DNA from: Chroococcidiopsis thermalis PCC 7203
Lineage (GTDB): Bacteria; Cyanobacteriota; Cyanobacteriia; Cyanobacteriales; Chroococcidiopsidaceae
Length of the DNA: 64,000 bases
Reading direction: 5' to 3'
NCBI RefSeq assembly: GCF_000317125.1
Contig: NC_019695.1
Span: forward strand, 1,600,336-1,664,335
Under the pieces are notes generated by a model. The model was given only the letters and a program-made list of their open reading frames with translations, made no database searches and was not told the DNA's origin. Positions 34,768 through 43,047 of the stretch are shown here, in pieces. Position 1 is the stretch's first letter. Every line of letters begins with the position of its first letter. The position numbers and the translations under genes are program-made.

Positions 34768-35766
34768 CTAGTTTTCTATTGCTTCCGAAACGGTTTCAGG
34801 TTCGAGAGTTACCAAAGGAATCATTAATTGCAGTCGCGTGTAAGATTCATTCTCTTCGTCTATTGATATTGAGTTTGGCATTGATAGAATTTCTAACCGA
34901 CAGTGCATCAGATCGAGAAGAGTCTGAGTCAATAGCAGAATCATTCCTGGTGAAAAAGTAAAATCTTTGATCTCTAATGGTGATATACGATCGCTCTGAG
35001 ATACATCAATTGAATCTGACAAAATCTGATGTGGTAGTTCGGCATCTAGCCAAATTGCCATCTCGTTAGTAGCAAGACAGGAATGTGTAGAAACAAGAAT
35101 GTTTCCTTCTTGCATTTGAGTCAAACAAATGTCAAGTAGATCGATCGCAACCTGCCGCAACCAGCGCGGGTCGGCTAAGACATAAGTTTCGGTTTCAGGT
35201 AGGGACAGTTGTAACCGCAGATTGCGATTAGCAGCAATGAGATAAGTAGAATTATAAACGTCTGTCAATAGCCCGGCTAAATTAACTGGCTGGATTTCTA
35301 GCGGAGACCTGCCATGTTCTAGTCGAGAAACATCAATCACCCGATCCATTAAATTCATCAGCTTCAACGCTGACTGATGAGCTTGGGCAATAAATGTCCT
35401 CTCTTCCGCAGGGTCATCGCATAGATCGGATAAAATCAATTGGTGCAGACCGATTAAACTGTTGAGCGGCGATCGCAATTCATGGGCGGTTCTTGTCAGA
35501 AATCCGGCTTTAAACTGGCACATTTCCCGTGCTAGCTGATAGGCAATCTGGCTTTGCTGTAGCTGACTTTGTAGAGCCAGGATCTCATTCCTATCTGCCG
35601 TGAGAGGCTTCTGCTCAAGTGTGGGATCGTTGGCATTATTAGCAGTAAGCGAGCGCTTAGATTTGTCTAGCCACCAGCGTCCACCTAGACCTAAGCTCAG
35701 TCCTAAAAACAGCCCAAATAATAAATACACCCATTCATTCCAGCTCATAACTTCCCAAAGACTCAC
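34768..35766 (-). CDS. Membrane-associated sensor histidine kinase with degenerate ATPase domain
   Basis: A 332-residue HisKA protein. One N-terminal membrane helix (about 10-30, WVYLLFGLFLGLSLGLGG), a coiled coil (about 58-85), then an intact H-box AHELRSPLNSLIGLHQLI. The expected HATPase domain is poorly preserved: the N-box position reads RQVAIDLLDICLTQM, with no NAxK-type Asn, and no DxGxG or GxGLGL loops are visible. It therefore probably cannot bind ATP normally and may be a phosphotransfer or scaffold protein. The family is clear, the activity doubtful. Its start faces the tsaC end with 84 bp between. Confidence 0.75.
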   Translation of the reverse strand: MSLWEVMSWNEWVYLLFGLFLGLSLGLGGRWWLDKSKRSLTANNANDPTLEQKPLTADRNEILALQSQLQQSQIAYQLAREMCQFKAGFLTRTAHELRSPLNSLIGLHQLILSDLCDDPAEERTFIAQAHQSALKLMNLMDRVIDVSRLEHGRSPLEIQPVNLAGLLTDVYNSTYLIAANRNLRLQLSLPETETYVLADPRWLRQVAIDLLDICLTQMQEGNILVSTHSCLATNEMAIWLDAELPHQILSDSIDVSQSDRISPLEIKDFTFSPGMILLLTQTLLDLMHCRLEILSMPNSISIDEENESYTRLQLMIPLVTLEPETVSEAIEN

Positions 35767-35850
35767 ACCACAAAAAATTGAAATCTTACCCTGAGTTTGG
35801 TAGCATTGAGCCTCTCTCGACCAAGATAGTTCCGTAGTTAAAACTGATAA

Positions 35851-36429
35851 TTATATCTCTAACACTACCGCTCCTTGGCGCAAAATTACCCAACCACTAC
35901 CCATCCACTTAGCTACAGTAGAAGGAACGCCGATTCCAGAAACATCTGAGATTTGTAGGGTTAAAACATCGGGAAACTGAGCTGCAATTTCTGTCAGGGT
36001 TTCTAATGGTGGTTGCCCCGATAAATTAGCGCTGGTAGTAGCTAAAGGTCCAGTTTGAGCTAATATTTCTCGCGCGATCGCGCTTTGAGGAACGCGCACG
36101 CCTATAGTCGTAGGATCGGTAGGGTTCATGGCTTGAGGGACGCGATCGCTTGCTGGCAGTACCAAAGTTAAAGCCCCAGCCCAATATTGTGCCGCTACCT
36201 GTTGCCAAACTCGCCATTCTGCTTCCGTCCCAATTACGTAATCCCACAAATCTTCTGCCTTTGCTCCCATCAAAATCAACGGCTTATCTTGACTGCGCTG
36301 TTTGGTTGCAAAGATTAGATCGGCTCGCTCTGGTAAAGCCGCCAATGCAGGAACGGTATCGGTAGGAAAGCTAACCACGCAACCAGCGCGGACACCAGCA
36401 ACCAGTTCGGCAATTGAAACTTGGGGCAT
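35851..36429 (-). CDS. tsaC: L-threonylcarbamoyladenylate synthase (Sua5/YciO/YrdC)
   Basis: Makes threonylcarbamoyl-AMP from threonine, bicarbonate and ATP for the t6A modification of ANN-decoding tRNAs. The 192-residue product has the YrdC fold signatures VVSFPTDTVPALAA, the KRSQDKPLILM nucleotide-binding segment, TIGVRVPQ and TTSANLSGQPPLE. Length matches single-domain TsaC without the Sua5 extension. The ATG lies 2 bp from a 9-bp GGGAGACAA repeat array that fills its upstream region. Confidence 0.9.
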   Translation of the reverse strand: MPQVSIAELVAGVRAGCVVSFPTDTVPALAALPERADLIFATKQRSQDKPLILMGAKAEDLWDYVIGTEAEWRVWQQVAAQYWAGALTLVLPASDRVPQAMNPTDPTTIGVRVPQSAIAREILAQTGPLATTSANLSGQPPLETLTEIAAQFPDVLTLQISDVSGIGVPSTVAKWMGSGWVILRQGAVVLEI

Positions 36430-36430
36430 T

Positions 36431-36650
36431 GAAGGGAGACAAGGGAGACAAGGGAGACAAGGGAGACAAGGGGGACAAGGGGGCAGAGAGCAGGTGCGCA
36501 GGTGTGCAGAGGGAAGAGAGAGTCGCGGAGCAATTCCAAGTCGCTATGCTCGCAGTTGCAAGTCGCAATTAAGCCACTTACCACCCACCACTCACTATAC
36601 CCCACACCCTACACTCCATACCCCATACCCTGTTCGCTGATAACTGATAC
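36431..36650. repeat. 9-bp GGGAGACAA array and flanking low-complexity sequence
   Basis: About five GGGAGACAA/GGGGGACAA units (36436-36483), then GCGCAGGTGTGCAGAGG-type sequence and CCACTTACCACCCACCACTC / ACCCCACACCCTACACTCC heptamer-like repeats up to the plsY stop. Confidence 0.8.
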
Positions 36651-36654
36651 CTGT

Positions 36655-37326
36655 TCACTGATTTGCGGTAGATGATTTTTGCCCTAGTTGAGGTTCCGTA
36701 CCATCTAGTAAGCGTTGAATATTGCTCTTGTGGCGCAGAATGACGTAGATACCACCTACTATCCCAAACAGGACGTAAGGTAAAGGTTGATGAAATAGCA
36801 GCATCAATAGCGAAACTGCGATCGCGCCTGCGATCGAACTGAGTGAGACGATCCGCGAGATGGCGATCGCAACGCCAAATACCCCGACAGTTGCTAAAGC
36901 AACCTGCCAGTTCATCGCCAATAATACGCCCAAACTCGTAGCGACAGATTTTCCCCCACTAAACCCCAACCAAATCGATTTGCTATGTCCCAAAATGGCT
37001 GCTAACCCCGATAACGTTACCATCCAGGACAGCCAGAGCGTAGGGTCAACAGTAGGAGGCAGAAGATTTTGAGCGCTAGCAAAGCTAAACAGCCAAGGTA
37101 CGAGGGCGATCGCTAAAACCCCTTTGAGAGCATCAATAACTAATACAAATGCGCCTGGTCCCTTGCCTAAGGTTCTCAAAACATTAGTTGCTCCAGTTGA
37201 ACCAGAACCGTGCTCGCGAATATCAATTCCTTTTAAAAGTTTTGCTAGCGTGAAACCAGTGGGCGTAGAGCCAATTAGATACGCTACTAGTAAAGTTACT
37301 ACGCACAGAGTGAGCCAGATAGTCAT
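36655..37326 (-). CDS. plsY: Glycerol-3-phosphate acyltransferase PlsY
   Basis: Integral membrane enzyme that acylates glycerol-3-phosphate using acyl-phosphate, the first step of phospholipid synthesis. The 223-residue product has PlsY motif 1 LIGSTPTGFTLAK, motif 2 HGSGSTGATNVLRTLGKGPG and motif 3 LGFSGGKSVATSLGVLL, with five or so membrane helices. Its C-terminal LDGTEPQLGQKSS is cytoplasmic. Located within a minus-strand series with tsaC and the DUF3086/DUF3119/MlaE genes; gaps over 150 bp make a single operon uncertain. Confidence 0.94.
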   Translation of the reverse strand: MTIWLTLCVVTLLVAYLIGSTPTGFTLAKLLKGIDIREHGSGSTGATNVLRTLGKGPGAFVLVIDALKGVLAIALVPWLFSFASAQNLLPPTVDPTLWLSWMVTLSGLAAILGHSKSIWLGFSGGKSVATSLGVLLAMNWQVALATVGVFGVAIAISRIVSLSSIAGAIAVSLLMLLFHQPLPYVLFGIVGGIYVILRHKSNIQRLLDGTEPQLGQKSSTANQ

Positions 37327-37394
37327 ACGTAAGGGCTAGTTTTTTGAAAGCAAGGGAGACAGTTTAAATTCTAAAATCAAAATTCACGCATTCA

Positions 37395-37478
37395 AAATTG
37401 GGACAAGGGGGACAAGAAAGACAAGGGGGACAAGGGAGCAACTACCAATTACCCATTACCAACTACCCATTACCCATT
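37395..37478. repeat. Composite repeat: 9-bp GACAAGGGG block then 7-bp TTACCCA block
   Basis: GGGACAAGGGGGACAAGAAA, GACAAGGGGGACAAGGGAGC, then CAACTACCAATTACCCATTA and CCATTACCCATTAATAATC: the standard order of the composite module, ending at the stop of the DUF3086 gene. Confidence 0.85.
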
Positions 37479-38757
37479 AATAATCAAAATCTCTTTCTCT
37501 AAGAGTTTGGGGATCGGGGGCAAAGGCTAGTAATAGAGGGAATTGTAGCAGAGAGAGGCTAATTTTTTCCTCGGAGTCATCAATGATAATCAGTGGCATT
37601 TGATTGGCTTCAATCGCTCTTTCGGCTCTGATGGCAGCTGCTTCTGCATCTTCAAACAAGGTTACACCGCGATCGGGTCCAAAATCTGTGCGAGAAATGC
37701 CAAGACAATCTTGCAAACCACGCCGCCAATCTCCCAGCCGTTCGGGGGTATTAGCTAAGACCAAGATGCGGAGCCGAGTATCGTACAAGGTGTATAGAAT
37801 TGAAATAATCGCCGAGCTAATTAGAATATTTTGTAGGCGACTACCTGTAGTTCGTAAAGCACCTCGTCCTCCTTGCTTGAAAAACCAATTGGATACTCGT
37901 TCCGCCTGCACTGGTTCAAACGTGCGGCGCAGTTGCCAAGGGGGACCGTAATAATCTGGTTGGTTGCGGTATTGGTCGAGCAGGCGGCGAATTTGTTTTG
38001 TGGTAGCTTGAAATCTCTGTTCGGTAAATTGAGGCGTGGCGGGTTGCTCCGGCTCTTGAGGTTTGGGTTGTCTAGTTGCTGGTTGCGGCTCTGGTCTAGT
38101 TTTTGGTGCTAGCTCTAATTGCTCTACTGCTGTTGCCAAATCTTGCAAGCTGCCTGTGAGATAGTCTTTAAAGCCCTGCACTCGAATTGCTAAATCTTGG
38201 GAAACTCCAGCAAAACTCGTCCGCATTTCCGTCCGAATGCGTTCTTGCCGCCGTTCTAACTGTTCGATTGAAATTTGTAATGCTTGCTTGCGTTGCTCCA
38301 TTTGAGCAAGACCTTCTTGCACCACTTTACTCATAGCAGATTGAGTTTGCGCTAATTGAGCAGATAGCTGTTTGTGCGTTGCTTGGAGGCGTGCAATTTC
38401 TTGTCTTAAGGCTTGTTCCTGCTGTTGCAATTGAGACAAGTTGGATGGTTTTGCCAGTGGAATGAGCGGCGTTTCCGCTGGAGTTTCTCTTGCAGAATTT
38501 GGCGCTACTAACTCTTGCAAAAACTCATCTTCTGCTTCTTCGGATGGCGAGGCAAAAAAGTTAAAGTTTTCTAAATCTAAGTCCGTATCTGTATCTTTCT
38601 CTGTATTAGATTCAGATTGAGATTCATCTAGTAAATTTATTTCTTCTAATTTCCCATTTGGCGCATCCATTGAGAAGTTTAGAGGTTTGTCTTGTTCCTC
38701 TGAATCTTCCCAAGGTTGATTATCTGGCTTTGGTGTTTGGGATTCATCTGAAGTCAT
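37477..38757 (-). CDS. DUF3086-type coiled-coil protein
   Basis: A 426-residue cyanobacterial protein resembling the DUF3086 family; function unknown. Residues 1-100 are acidic and disordered (Asp/Glu/Ser-rich). Residues about 108-190 form a long Gln/Glu-rich coiled coil (LQQQEQALRQEIARLQATHK). A Pro/Gln linker follows (about 218-245), then a conserved globular domain from about 250 (RFQATTKQIRRLLDQYR, YYGPPWQLRRTFEPVQAERV, ILVLANTPERLGDWRRGLQD). It sits upstream of plsY and downstream of the DUF3119/MlaE genes, a neighbourhood that hints at an envelope or lipid role, by inference only. Confidence 0.7.
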   Translation of the reverse strand: MTSDESQTPKPDNQPWEDSEEQDKPLNFSMDAPNGKLEEINLLDESQSESNTEKDTDTDLDLENFNFFASPSEEAEDEFLQELVAPNSARETPAETPLIPLAKPSNLSQLQQQEQALRQEIARLQATHKQLSAQLAQTQSAMSKVVQEGLAQMEQRKQALQISIEQLERRQERIRTEMRTSFAGVSQDLAIRVQGFKDYLTGSLQDLATAVEQLELAPKTRPEPQPATRQPKPQEPEQPATPQFTEQRFQATTKQIRRLLDQYRNQPDYYGPPWQLRRTFEPVQAERVSNWFFKQGGRGALRTTGSRLQNILISSAIISILYTLYDTRLRILVLANTPERLGDWRRGLQDCLGISRTDFGPDRGVTLFEDAEAAAIRAERAIEANQMPLIIIDDSEEKISLSLLQFPLLLAFAPDPQTLRERDFDY

Positions 38758-38760
38758 AAT

Positions 38761-38942
38761 CAGTTATCAGTTATCAGTTATCAGTTATCAATTATCAGTG
38801 ACTAGTGACTGGTGACTAGTGACTAGAATTGCTTCCTCGTCCCCCTTGTCCCCCTTGTCCCCCTTCGCCTCCTAATCCCCACGACCGAAGGGAGTGGGGA
38901 AGAGCGAGTTCCCCCTTGTCCCCCTTGTCTCCCTTGTCCCCC
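38761..38942. repeat. TTATCAG heptamer array and CCCTTGTCC nonamer arrays
   Basis: CAGTTATCAGTTATCAGTTA (five units), GTGACTAGTGACTGGTGACT, then two CCCTTGTCCCCCTTGTCC blocks separated by 40 bp of unrelated sequence. Fills the DUF3086-DUF3119 gap and reaches the 3' end of the DUF3119 gene. Confidence 0.85.
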
Positions 38943-39359
38943 TCAGCTCTCTTCACCCCTGCTCCCTGCCCCCTTGCTCTCTAGTCTTGGACAGCGTTGC
39001 TCTAAACAAGTTTGTAGCATTTTGGGGTCAAAGAGAATGGGCAAAAAGTGAATGCTTTTCACTTCTCGAAAGTAGAACAGGATCGGCACTTGATGCCAAA
39101 AAATTTCCCAATGTTGCCATTCTTGATAGGGAAAGTGCCGGATGATGGTTTCTCCTCTGTAGATATCTAAGGCAGTATCAGTGAATTGTAGCCGTAGGGT
39201 TGTAGCTTGAAACATCAGAAACAAACCAAATAAGGCAATTATGCCACCTACCCAGGCTGAAACGAGTATTAGAGGAATTGCCCCTAAGACTATGAATAAA
39301 GGCAGCTTGTAGCTGGGAACAAGCTGAACGGTTGATGTTACAGATGGGGAAGTCGTCAC
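38943..39359 (-). CDS. DUF3119 family membrane protein
   Basis: A 138-residue cyanobacterial/chloroplast DUF3119-type protein with two adjacent membrane helices at about 20-52 (LPLFIVLGAIPLILVSAWVG and IIALFGLFLMFQ) and a conserved PH-like C-terminal part (FTDTALDIYRGETIIRHFPY; WQVPILFYFREVKSIHFLP with variations). The last dozen residues (ESKGAGSRGEES) come from the adjoining repeat tract. It lies beside the MlaE-type permease on the same strand, 131 bp away, suggesting an accessory role in envelope lipid transport (inference). Confidence 0.75.
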   Translation of the reverse strand: MTTSPSVTSTVQLVPSYKLPLFIVLGAIPLILVSAWVGGIIALFGLFLMFQATTLRLQFTDTALDIYRGETIIRHFPYQEWQHWEIFWHQVPILFYFREVKSIHFLPILFDPKMLQTCLEQRCPRLESKGAGSRGEES

Positions 39360-39490
39360 TGTTTTTGTCCTGCCTGAACAATAGACTCTAACACTCTTAT
39401 TTTAAGGTTCAGCCGGGAGTCGGGAGTCGGGAGTGGGGAGTGGGTAATTGGTAGTTGCACTTGAAGCTTCTCTGCGCGTGCGCTCCCTGC

Positions 39491-40279
39491 TTACAACGTC
39501 GAGCGCCCCAAGCCTTGAAACATGACCCAAGATAAGAAAAAGTTCATGATGAAGATTGATAGTAACGCCGTGACTACAGCAGCTGTGGTTGATTGTCCGA
39601 CTCCCTTGGCTCCCCCTGTGGTTGTCAAACCCCAACTGCATCCAATAATTGCGATCGTTGCTCCGAAAACAGCACCTTTGATTAAAGCACTAGTAACATC
39701 CCAGACATCTAAGAAATTGCGGGCTGAATCAATAAATACGCTCTGAGATAGGCGATACAAGTTGGTTGCTATCACCAAGCCGCCAATCATACCTGTAATT
39801 GCAGATAATAGGGTCAAAATTGGCAGCATGACGCAGCAGGCTAACACGCGCGGAATGACAAGATAATCAATTGGATCGGTTTTGAGCATATAAAGAGCGT
39901 CAATCTGCTCTGTGACGCGCATCGTGCCAATTTCCGCCGCAAATGCAGAACCAACTCGCCCCGCGAGAACTACAGCTGTCAATACAGGTGCGAGTTCCCG
40001 AGTTAAGGCAAGAGCTAAGACCCCGCCAACTGTTGTTCCTGCTCCAAATCGAATAAATTCCCGTGCTACTTGAATCGTAAAAACTGCGCCGACAAAAACT
40101 GCTGTGATGAGGGCGATTAGCAATGAGTCCGGTCCCACTGCTGCCATCTGTTCTACAGTATTTCGGCGATGAATCCTACCTTGGAGCAAGTGAATTAGGA
40201 CTTGCCCACCTAGTAAAATTGCTGCCAGCAATCGCTGACTCCATACTCCCAGGAAAGAACTTGGTCTGACTTCGCTCAA
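39491..40279 (-). CDS. MlaE-type lipid ABC transporter permease
   Basis: Permease of the Mla/TGD1 family that moves lipids between inner and outer membranes together with an MlaF-type ATPase and an MlaD-type MCE protein, neither of which is in the window. The 262-residue product has five or six helices and family motifs VGAVFTIQVAREF, LALTRELAPVLTAVVLAGRV, FAAEIGTMRVTEQIDAL and PRVLACCVMLPILTLL. Length fits MlaE. In plants the orthologue TGD1 imports lipids into chloroplasts. Followed by DUF3119 on the same strand. Confidence 0.88.
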   Translation of the reverse strand: MSEVRPSSFLGVWSQRLLAAILLGGQVLIHLLQGRIHRRNTVEQMAAVGPDSLLIALITAVFVGAVFTIQVAREFIRFGAGTTVGGVLALALTRELAPVLTAVVLAGRVGSAFAAEIGTMRVTEQIDALYMLKTDPIDYLVIPRVLACCVMLPILTLLSAITGMIGGLVIATNLYRLSQSVFIDSARNFLDVWDVTSALIKGAVFGATIAIIGCSWGLTTTGGAKGVGQSTTAAVVTALLSIFIMNFFLSWVMFQGLGRSTL

Positions 40280-40762
40280 TTTTCCTCTGCTCGATAAACT
40301 CTGTGTCCAGAATAACTAAGTTCAGAATCACTAGGTGCAAAATAACTTAAGTTAGGATCGCTAGCTTTCACTCTAGCAATAGATAGATTTTTGCCTTATT
40401 GTGTCGTTCGATCGCGCCGTCTTGTCAAGGTTCGCTTCGTCAATGTTTACCAATTGTTAAGTGAATCTGAGAAATTTGCCGATTAACTCAAGTTGGAAGC
40501 CGTTGTTAGGGGTGGATGCTGCGATCGCCTACTATGTCTTACTTAGCTAGCAATAAAAATACGTTACAGTCTCGCCACGCTCCGCCAGAAAAATTTAATC
40601 TAATTCCCCGATCGTTAATATCGCTTTGAAGTTGTAGACAAAACTTTTAACGATCGCTTAAGATTTTTGAAATTTGCGGCAACGGTAGGCGATCGCTCTT
40701 ATTGTAGAAAGTGGCACTCGTATCGGATTTTCATTGTCAACCGATTGACCAGAGTACGCTTC
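40280..40762. other. Divergent intergenic region
   Basis: About 480 bp between the MlaE-type gene and a small plus-strand gene. A short AACTAAGTTCAGAATCACTA/AACTTAAGTTAGGATCGCTA degenerate direct repeat lies at about 40313-40362. No gene, RNA or strong promoter recognised. Confidence 0.45.
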
Positions 40763-41056
40763 ATGAGCATTCTGCCTAATTTTCTCCGTTCTCTATTACT
40801 GACAATTATTCTGAGCTTTGTCGTCCCCACATTTCTAATTGGTGGGGGTTTAGCAAGCGTGTCTCTGCTGAAGTACGTTCCTGGCTTGCAAGGAATCGGT
40901 CAGGCAATTGCTTCTGCTATGCAACAGTTCTTAGCTACGTTTGGCAGTGGTAGTGCTTGGCGAGGGCTGTGTATCATCGGTATGACTTGTAGTTTAGTCG
41001 GAGCGCTGTTCGATACATATGCATTCTACCGCTATCAAAATCTGCGGGGCGACTGA
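40763..41056 (+). CDS. Small conserved membrane protein
   Basis: A 97-residue protein of unknown function from ATG 40763; an upstream in-frame start at 40667 would add 32 residues of unlikely, Arg-rich sequence. Hydrophobic segments at about 8-32 (LRSLLLTIILSFVVPTFLIG) and 65-88 (GLCIIGMTCSLVGALFDTYA) flank a loop with YVPGLQGIGQAIASAMQQF. The stop is followed by a hairpin (41089-41123). The family cannot be named from memory. Confidence 0.6.
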   Translation: MSILPNFLRSLLLTIILSFVVPTFLIGGGLASVSLLKYVPGLQGIGQAIASAMQQFLATFGSGSAWRGLCIIGMTCSLVGALFDTYAFYRYQNLRGD

Positions 41057-41088
41057 TAACTGATAATTGATAACTGATTAAAATAGCA

Positions 41089-41123
41089 AACCCGCCTCGG
41101 TTAATTGATTTTGGAGGCGGGTT
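41089..41123 (+). terminator. Hairpin after the small membrane-protein gene
   Basis: AACCCGCCTC / GAGGCGGGTT, a 10-bp stem with a 15-nt loop, 32 bp past the stop. The following sequence (ATTCAGAG) has only a weak T tail. Confidence 0.6.
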
Positions 41124-41544
41124 ATTCAGAGAGTTTGGATTTAGTTAAAAGCAGCAAAAACTAGATGAACTCAAATAGGGTGGACAAATTCGCAATTTAC
41201 CTGACAATCAAACTTGGCTTGTATTTGTCGTCGCTCAATCGGGATTCTTCAGTAAACCGGACACCTCCTTTTATTTGCGAGAAAGTAGAAATATTTAGGC
41301 AAGAACGTTTCTTTCACTCAACGTTTCTTCTACTACAAGTGAGGTATTGTCAAGTTCAGGTACTTTGCGATAGGACTAGAGCGGGAGGCACAGGCTCTAA
41401 TCTCTAGAGTTTTTTCTCTTAAGAATCTCCTTTTGTGCCTTCATTTAAAGTAGCATGGCTTTCTTCGGGCAGAGCTTGCTAATTTATTAAAGTTTATGAG
41501 GTTTCATCGGTTGTAATAATTGCTAAAAACTGTTTACAAACAAG
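41124..41544. other. Intergenic region between small membrane gene and M16 peptidase gene
   Basis: About 420 bp with no supported gene. Notable parts are an imperfect direct repeat AACGTTTCTTT/AACGTTTCTTC (about 41303-41332) and a short CTCTA/TAGAG stem followed by TTTTTT near 41392-41416, which could end a small plus-strand RNA. Confidence 0.4.
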
Positions 41545-42810
41545 TTATCGATCGCCAATCGCCGTTTCTGGTCCAACCATAGAAATATAGGGTTCGAGTA
41601 AATAACGGCAAGCTGCTTGTTGTGTTGCTTCAGCGCTCACTTGGGCAATTTCTTGTTGAAAGGAGCGATCGAATTCAATTCCCAACCCTAAAATTTCATA
41701 CCAACCATATACTTGAGCAATTTGTCCGTTCGTTTGTTTGCCAAGGGCATATTGACCGAGAAGCTTATTTTTGGCTGTTTGTAAATCTTCCGTGCTGAGT
41801 TGTGCTTGACATAGTAACTCTACTTCCGTTTGTAGCCGATCGCGGGCGATCGCAGTATTTTCTGGCGCAGTCCCGATGTAGGCGACAAACGTAGCGGGTG
41901 ACATGCGCGTGGGGTAAAATGCCGAAACTTCGTAAGCTAAACCCAACTTTTCGCGCAGTTCGACAAACAAGCGGCTAGATAACCCGTTACCTAAATGGGT
42001 TGACAGCAGTTTTAAGGCTGGATAGTCCGATTGATGAACTGAGGGGGCTAAGTAGCCCAGCATGATAATTGATTGCTGGGTCGGCTGAGCAATCTTGAGC
42101 TGCTGAGGTGCGGGAGTCAGGCTGGGTAACTGCAATGGTGGTATGGGCGATCGCGGCGCTTCCCAGTCGCCAAAAACTTTTTCGATTTGGGCGATCGCGG
42201 TATCGGCTGTAATTCGACCTGCTAAGCTAATGACAACATTATCGGGACGAAAATAAGTCTGGTGATATTGTTGTAAGTCAGTTCGCTCGATTTTAGCTAC
42301 CGTTTCTTCCCATCCCAAACCAGAAGAAGCATAGGGATGATTTTGGTAAATTGCTTGTCGGAGTTGGTCAAAAGCAATTGTAAATGGCTGTTCTTGTTGG
42401 GAACGAATGTGTTGGATTGTCAGCCGTCGTTCGAGTTCCACTTCAGCAGCAGGAAATGAGGGCGATCGCAACAGTTCCCCTGCTAATGCCAAGATTTCGG
42501 GAAAATCTGCCGAAACAGTTTTCATGCTCAACAGAAAATAATCTGAGGCTGCATCCACGCTCAAGCTTGCGCCAACGGACTCTACCCGTTCGGCAATTTC
42601 CATCGAGGATAGTTCTGTGGTTCCCTTTGTCATCACCGCAGATAGCAAATGCGCTAACCCAGCTTGCTGTTGTGGTTCCCAGCAACTCCCTGCTTTGAGA
42701 AAAATACGGGTAGCAACAATGTCTGCGGCTGGGTTTTCGATCGCCAGCACAACCATGCCATTAGGTAAAACTGTGCGATGGATCTGTTGAGTTGGTAAAG
42801 AGGTTGTCAC
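41545..42810 (-). CDS. M16-family peptidase homologue, non-catalytic subunit
   Basis: A 421-residue insulinase/processing-peptidase-like protein. The zinc motif HxxEH is lost: the position reads AGLAHLLSAVMTKGT, with Glu and second His replaced. The substrate-cleft side is kept (YFRPDNVVISLAGRI; LGLAYEVSAFYPTRM with Arg/Tyr). This fits the partner subunit of heterodimeric M16B proteases. The catalytic partner is immediately upstream at 43048-44313 on the same strand, 237 bp away. The pair resembles mitochondrial MPP alpha/beta or PqqF-like two-gene systems. Substrate unknown. Confidence 0.88.
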   Translation of the reverse strand: MTTSLPTQQIHRTVLPNGMVVLAIENPAADIVATRIFLKAGSCWEPQQQAGLAHLLSAVMTKGTTELSSMEIAERVESVGASLSVDAASDYFLLSMKTVSADFPEILALAGELLRSPSFPAAEVELERRLTIQHIRSQQEQPFTIAFDQLRQAIYQNHPYASSGLGWEETVAKIERTDLQQYHQTYFRPDNVVISLAGRITADTAIAQIEKVFGDWEAPRSPIPPLQLPSLTPAPQQLKIAQPTQQSIIMLGYLAPSVHQSDYPALKLLSTHLGNGLSSRLFVELREKLGLAYEVSAFYPTRMSPATFVAYIGTAPENTAIARDRLQTEVELLCQAQLSTEDLQTAKNKLLGQYALGKQTNGQIAQVYGWYEILGLGIEFDRSFQQEIAQVSAEATQQAACRYLLEPYISMVGPETAIGDR

Positions 42811-43045
42811 GGGAAATCAGTTATCAGTTATCAGTTATCAGTAGAAACGTTACATGTAACGTCTGTGTAGGGAATTGGTAGTTGGTAGTTGGTAATGGGT
42901 AATTGGTGAAAGGCGCTCTTGCGCTCTTGCGAGAGGCAGTTTTTCCCAAGCGCGACCTTGCGCAATCTTGCGCTCCGCGACTCTCTCTTCTCCCCCCTGC
43001 ACACCTGCACACAAAGCTACCCTGCTTCCTTGTCCCTACTCCCTA
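42811..43045. repeat. TTATCAG heptamers, TTGGTAG/GTAATGG heptamers and degenerate sequence
   Basis: CAGTTATCAGTTATCAGTTA and GGTAGTTGGTAGTTGGTAAT blocks followed by GCGCTCTTGCGCTCTTGCGA units and degenerate sequence, between the two M16 genes. Confidence 0.75.
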
Positions 43046-43047
43046 GA

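Noticed and set aside
41165-41407. An 80-codon plus-strand open frame
   Set aside because: No RBS, no recognisable family, composition unlike neighbours.
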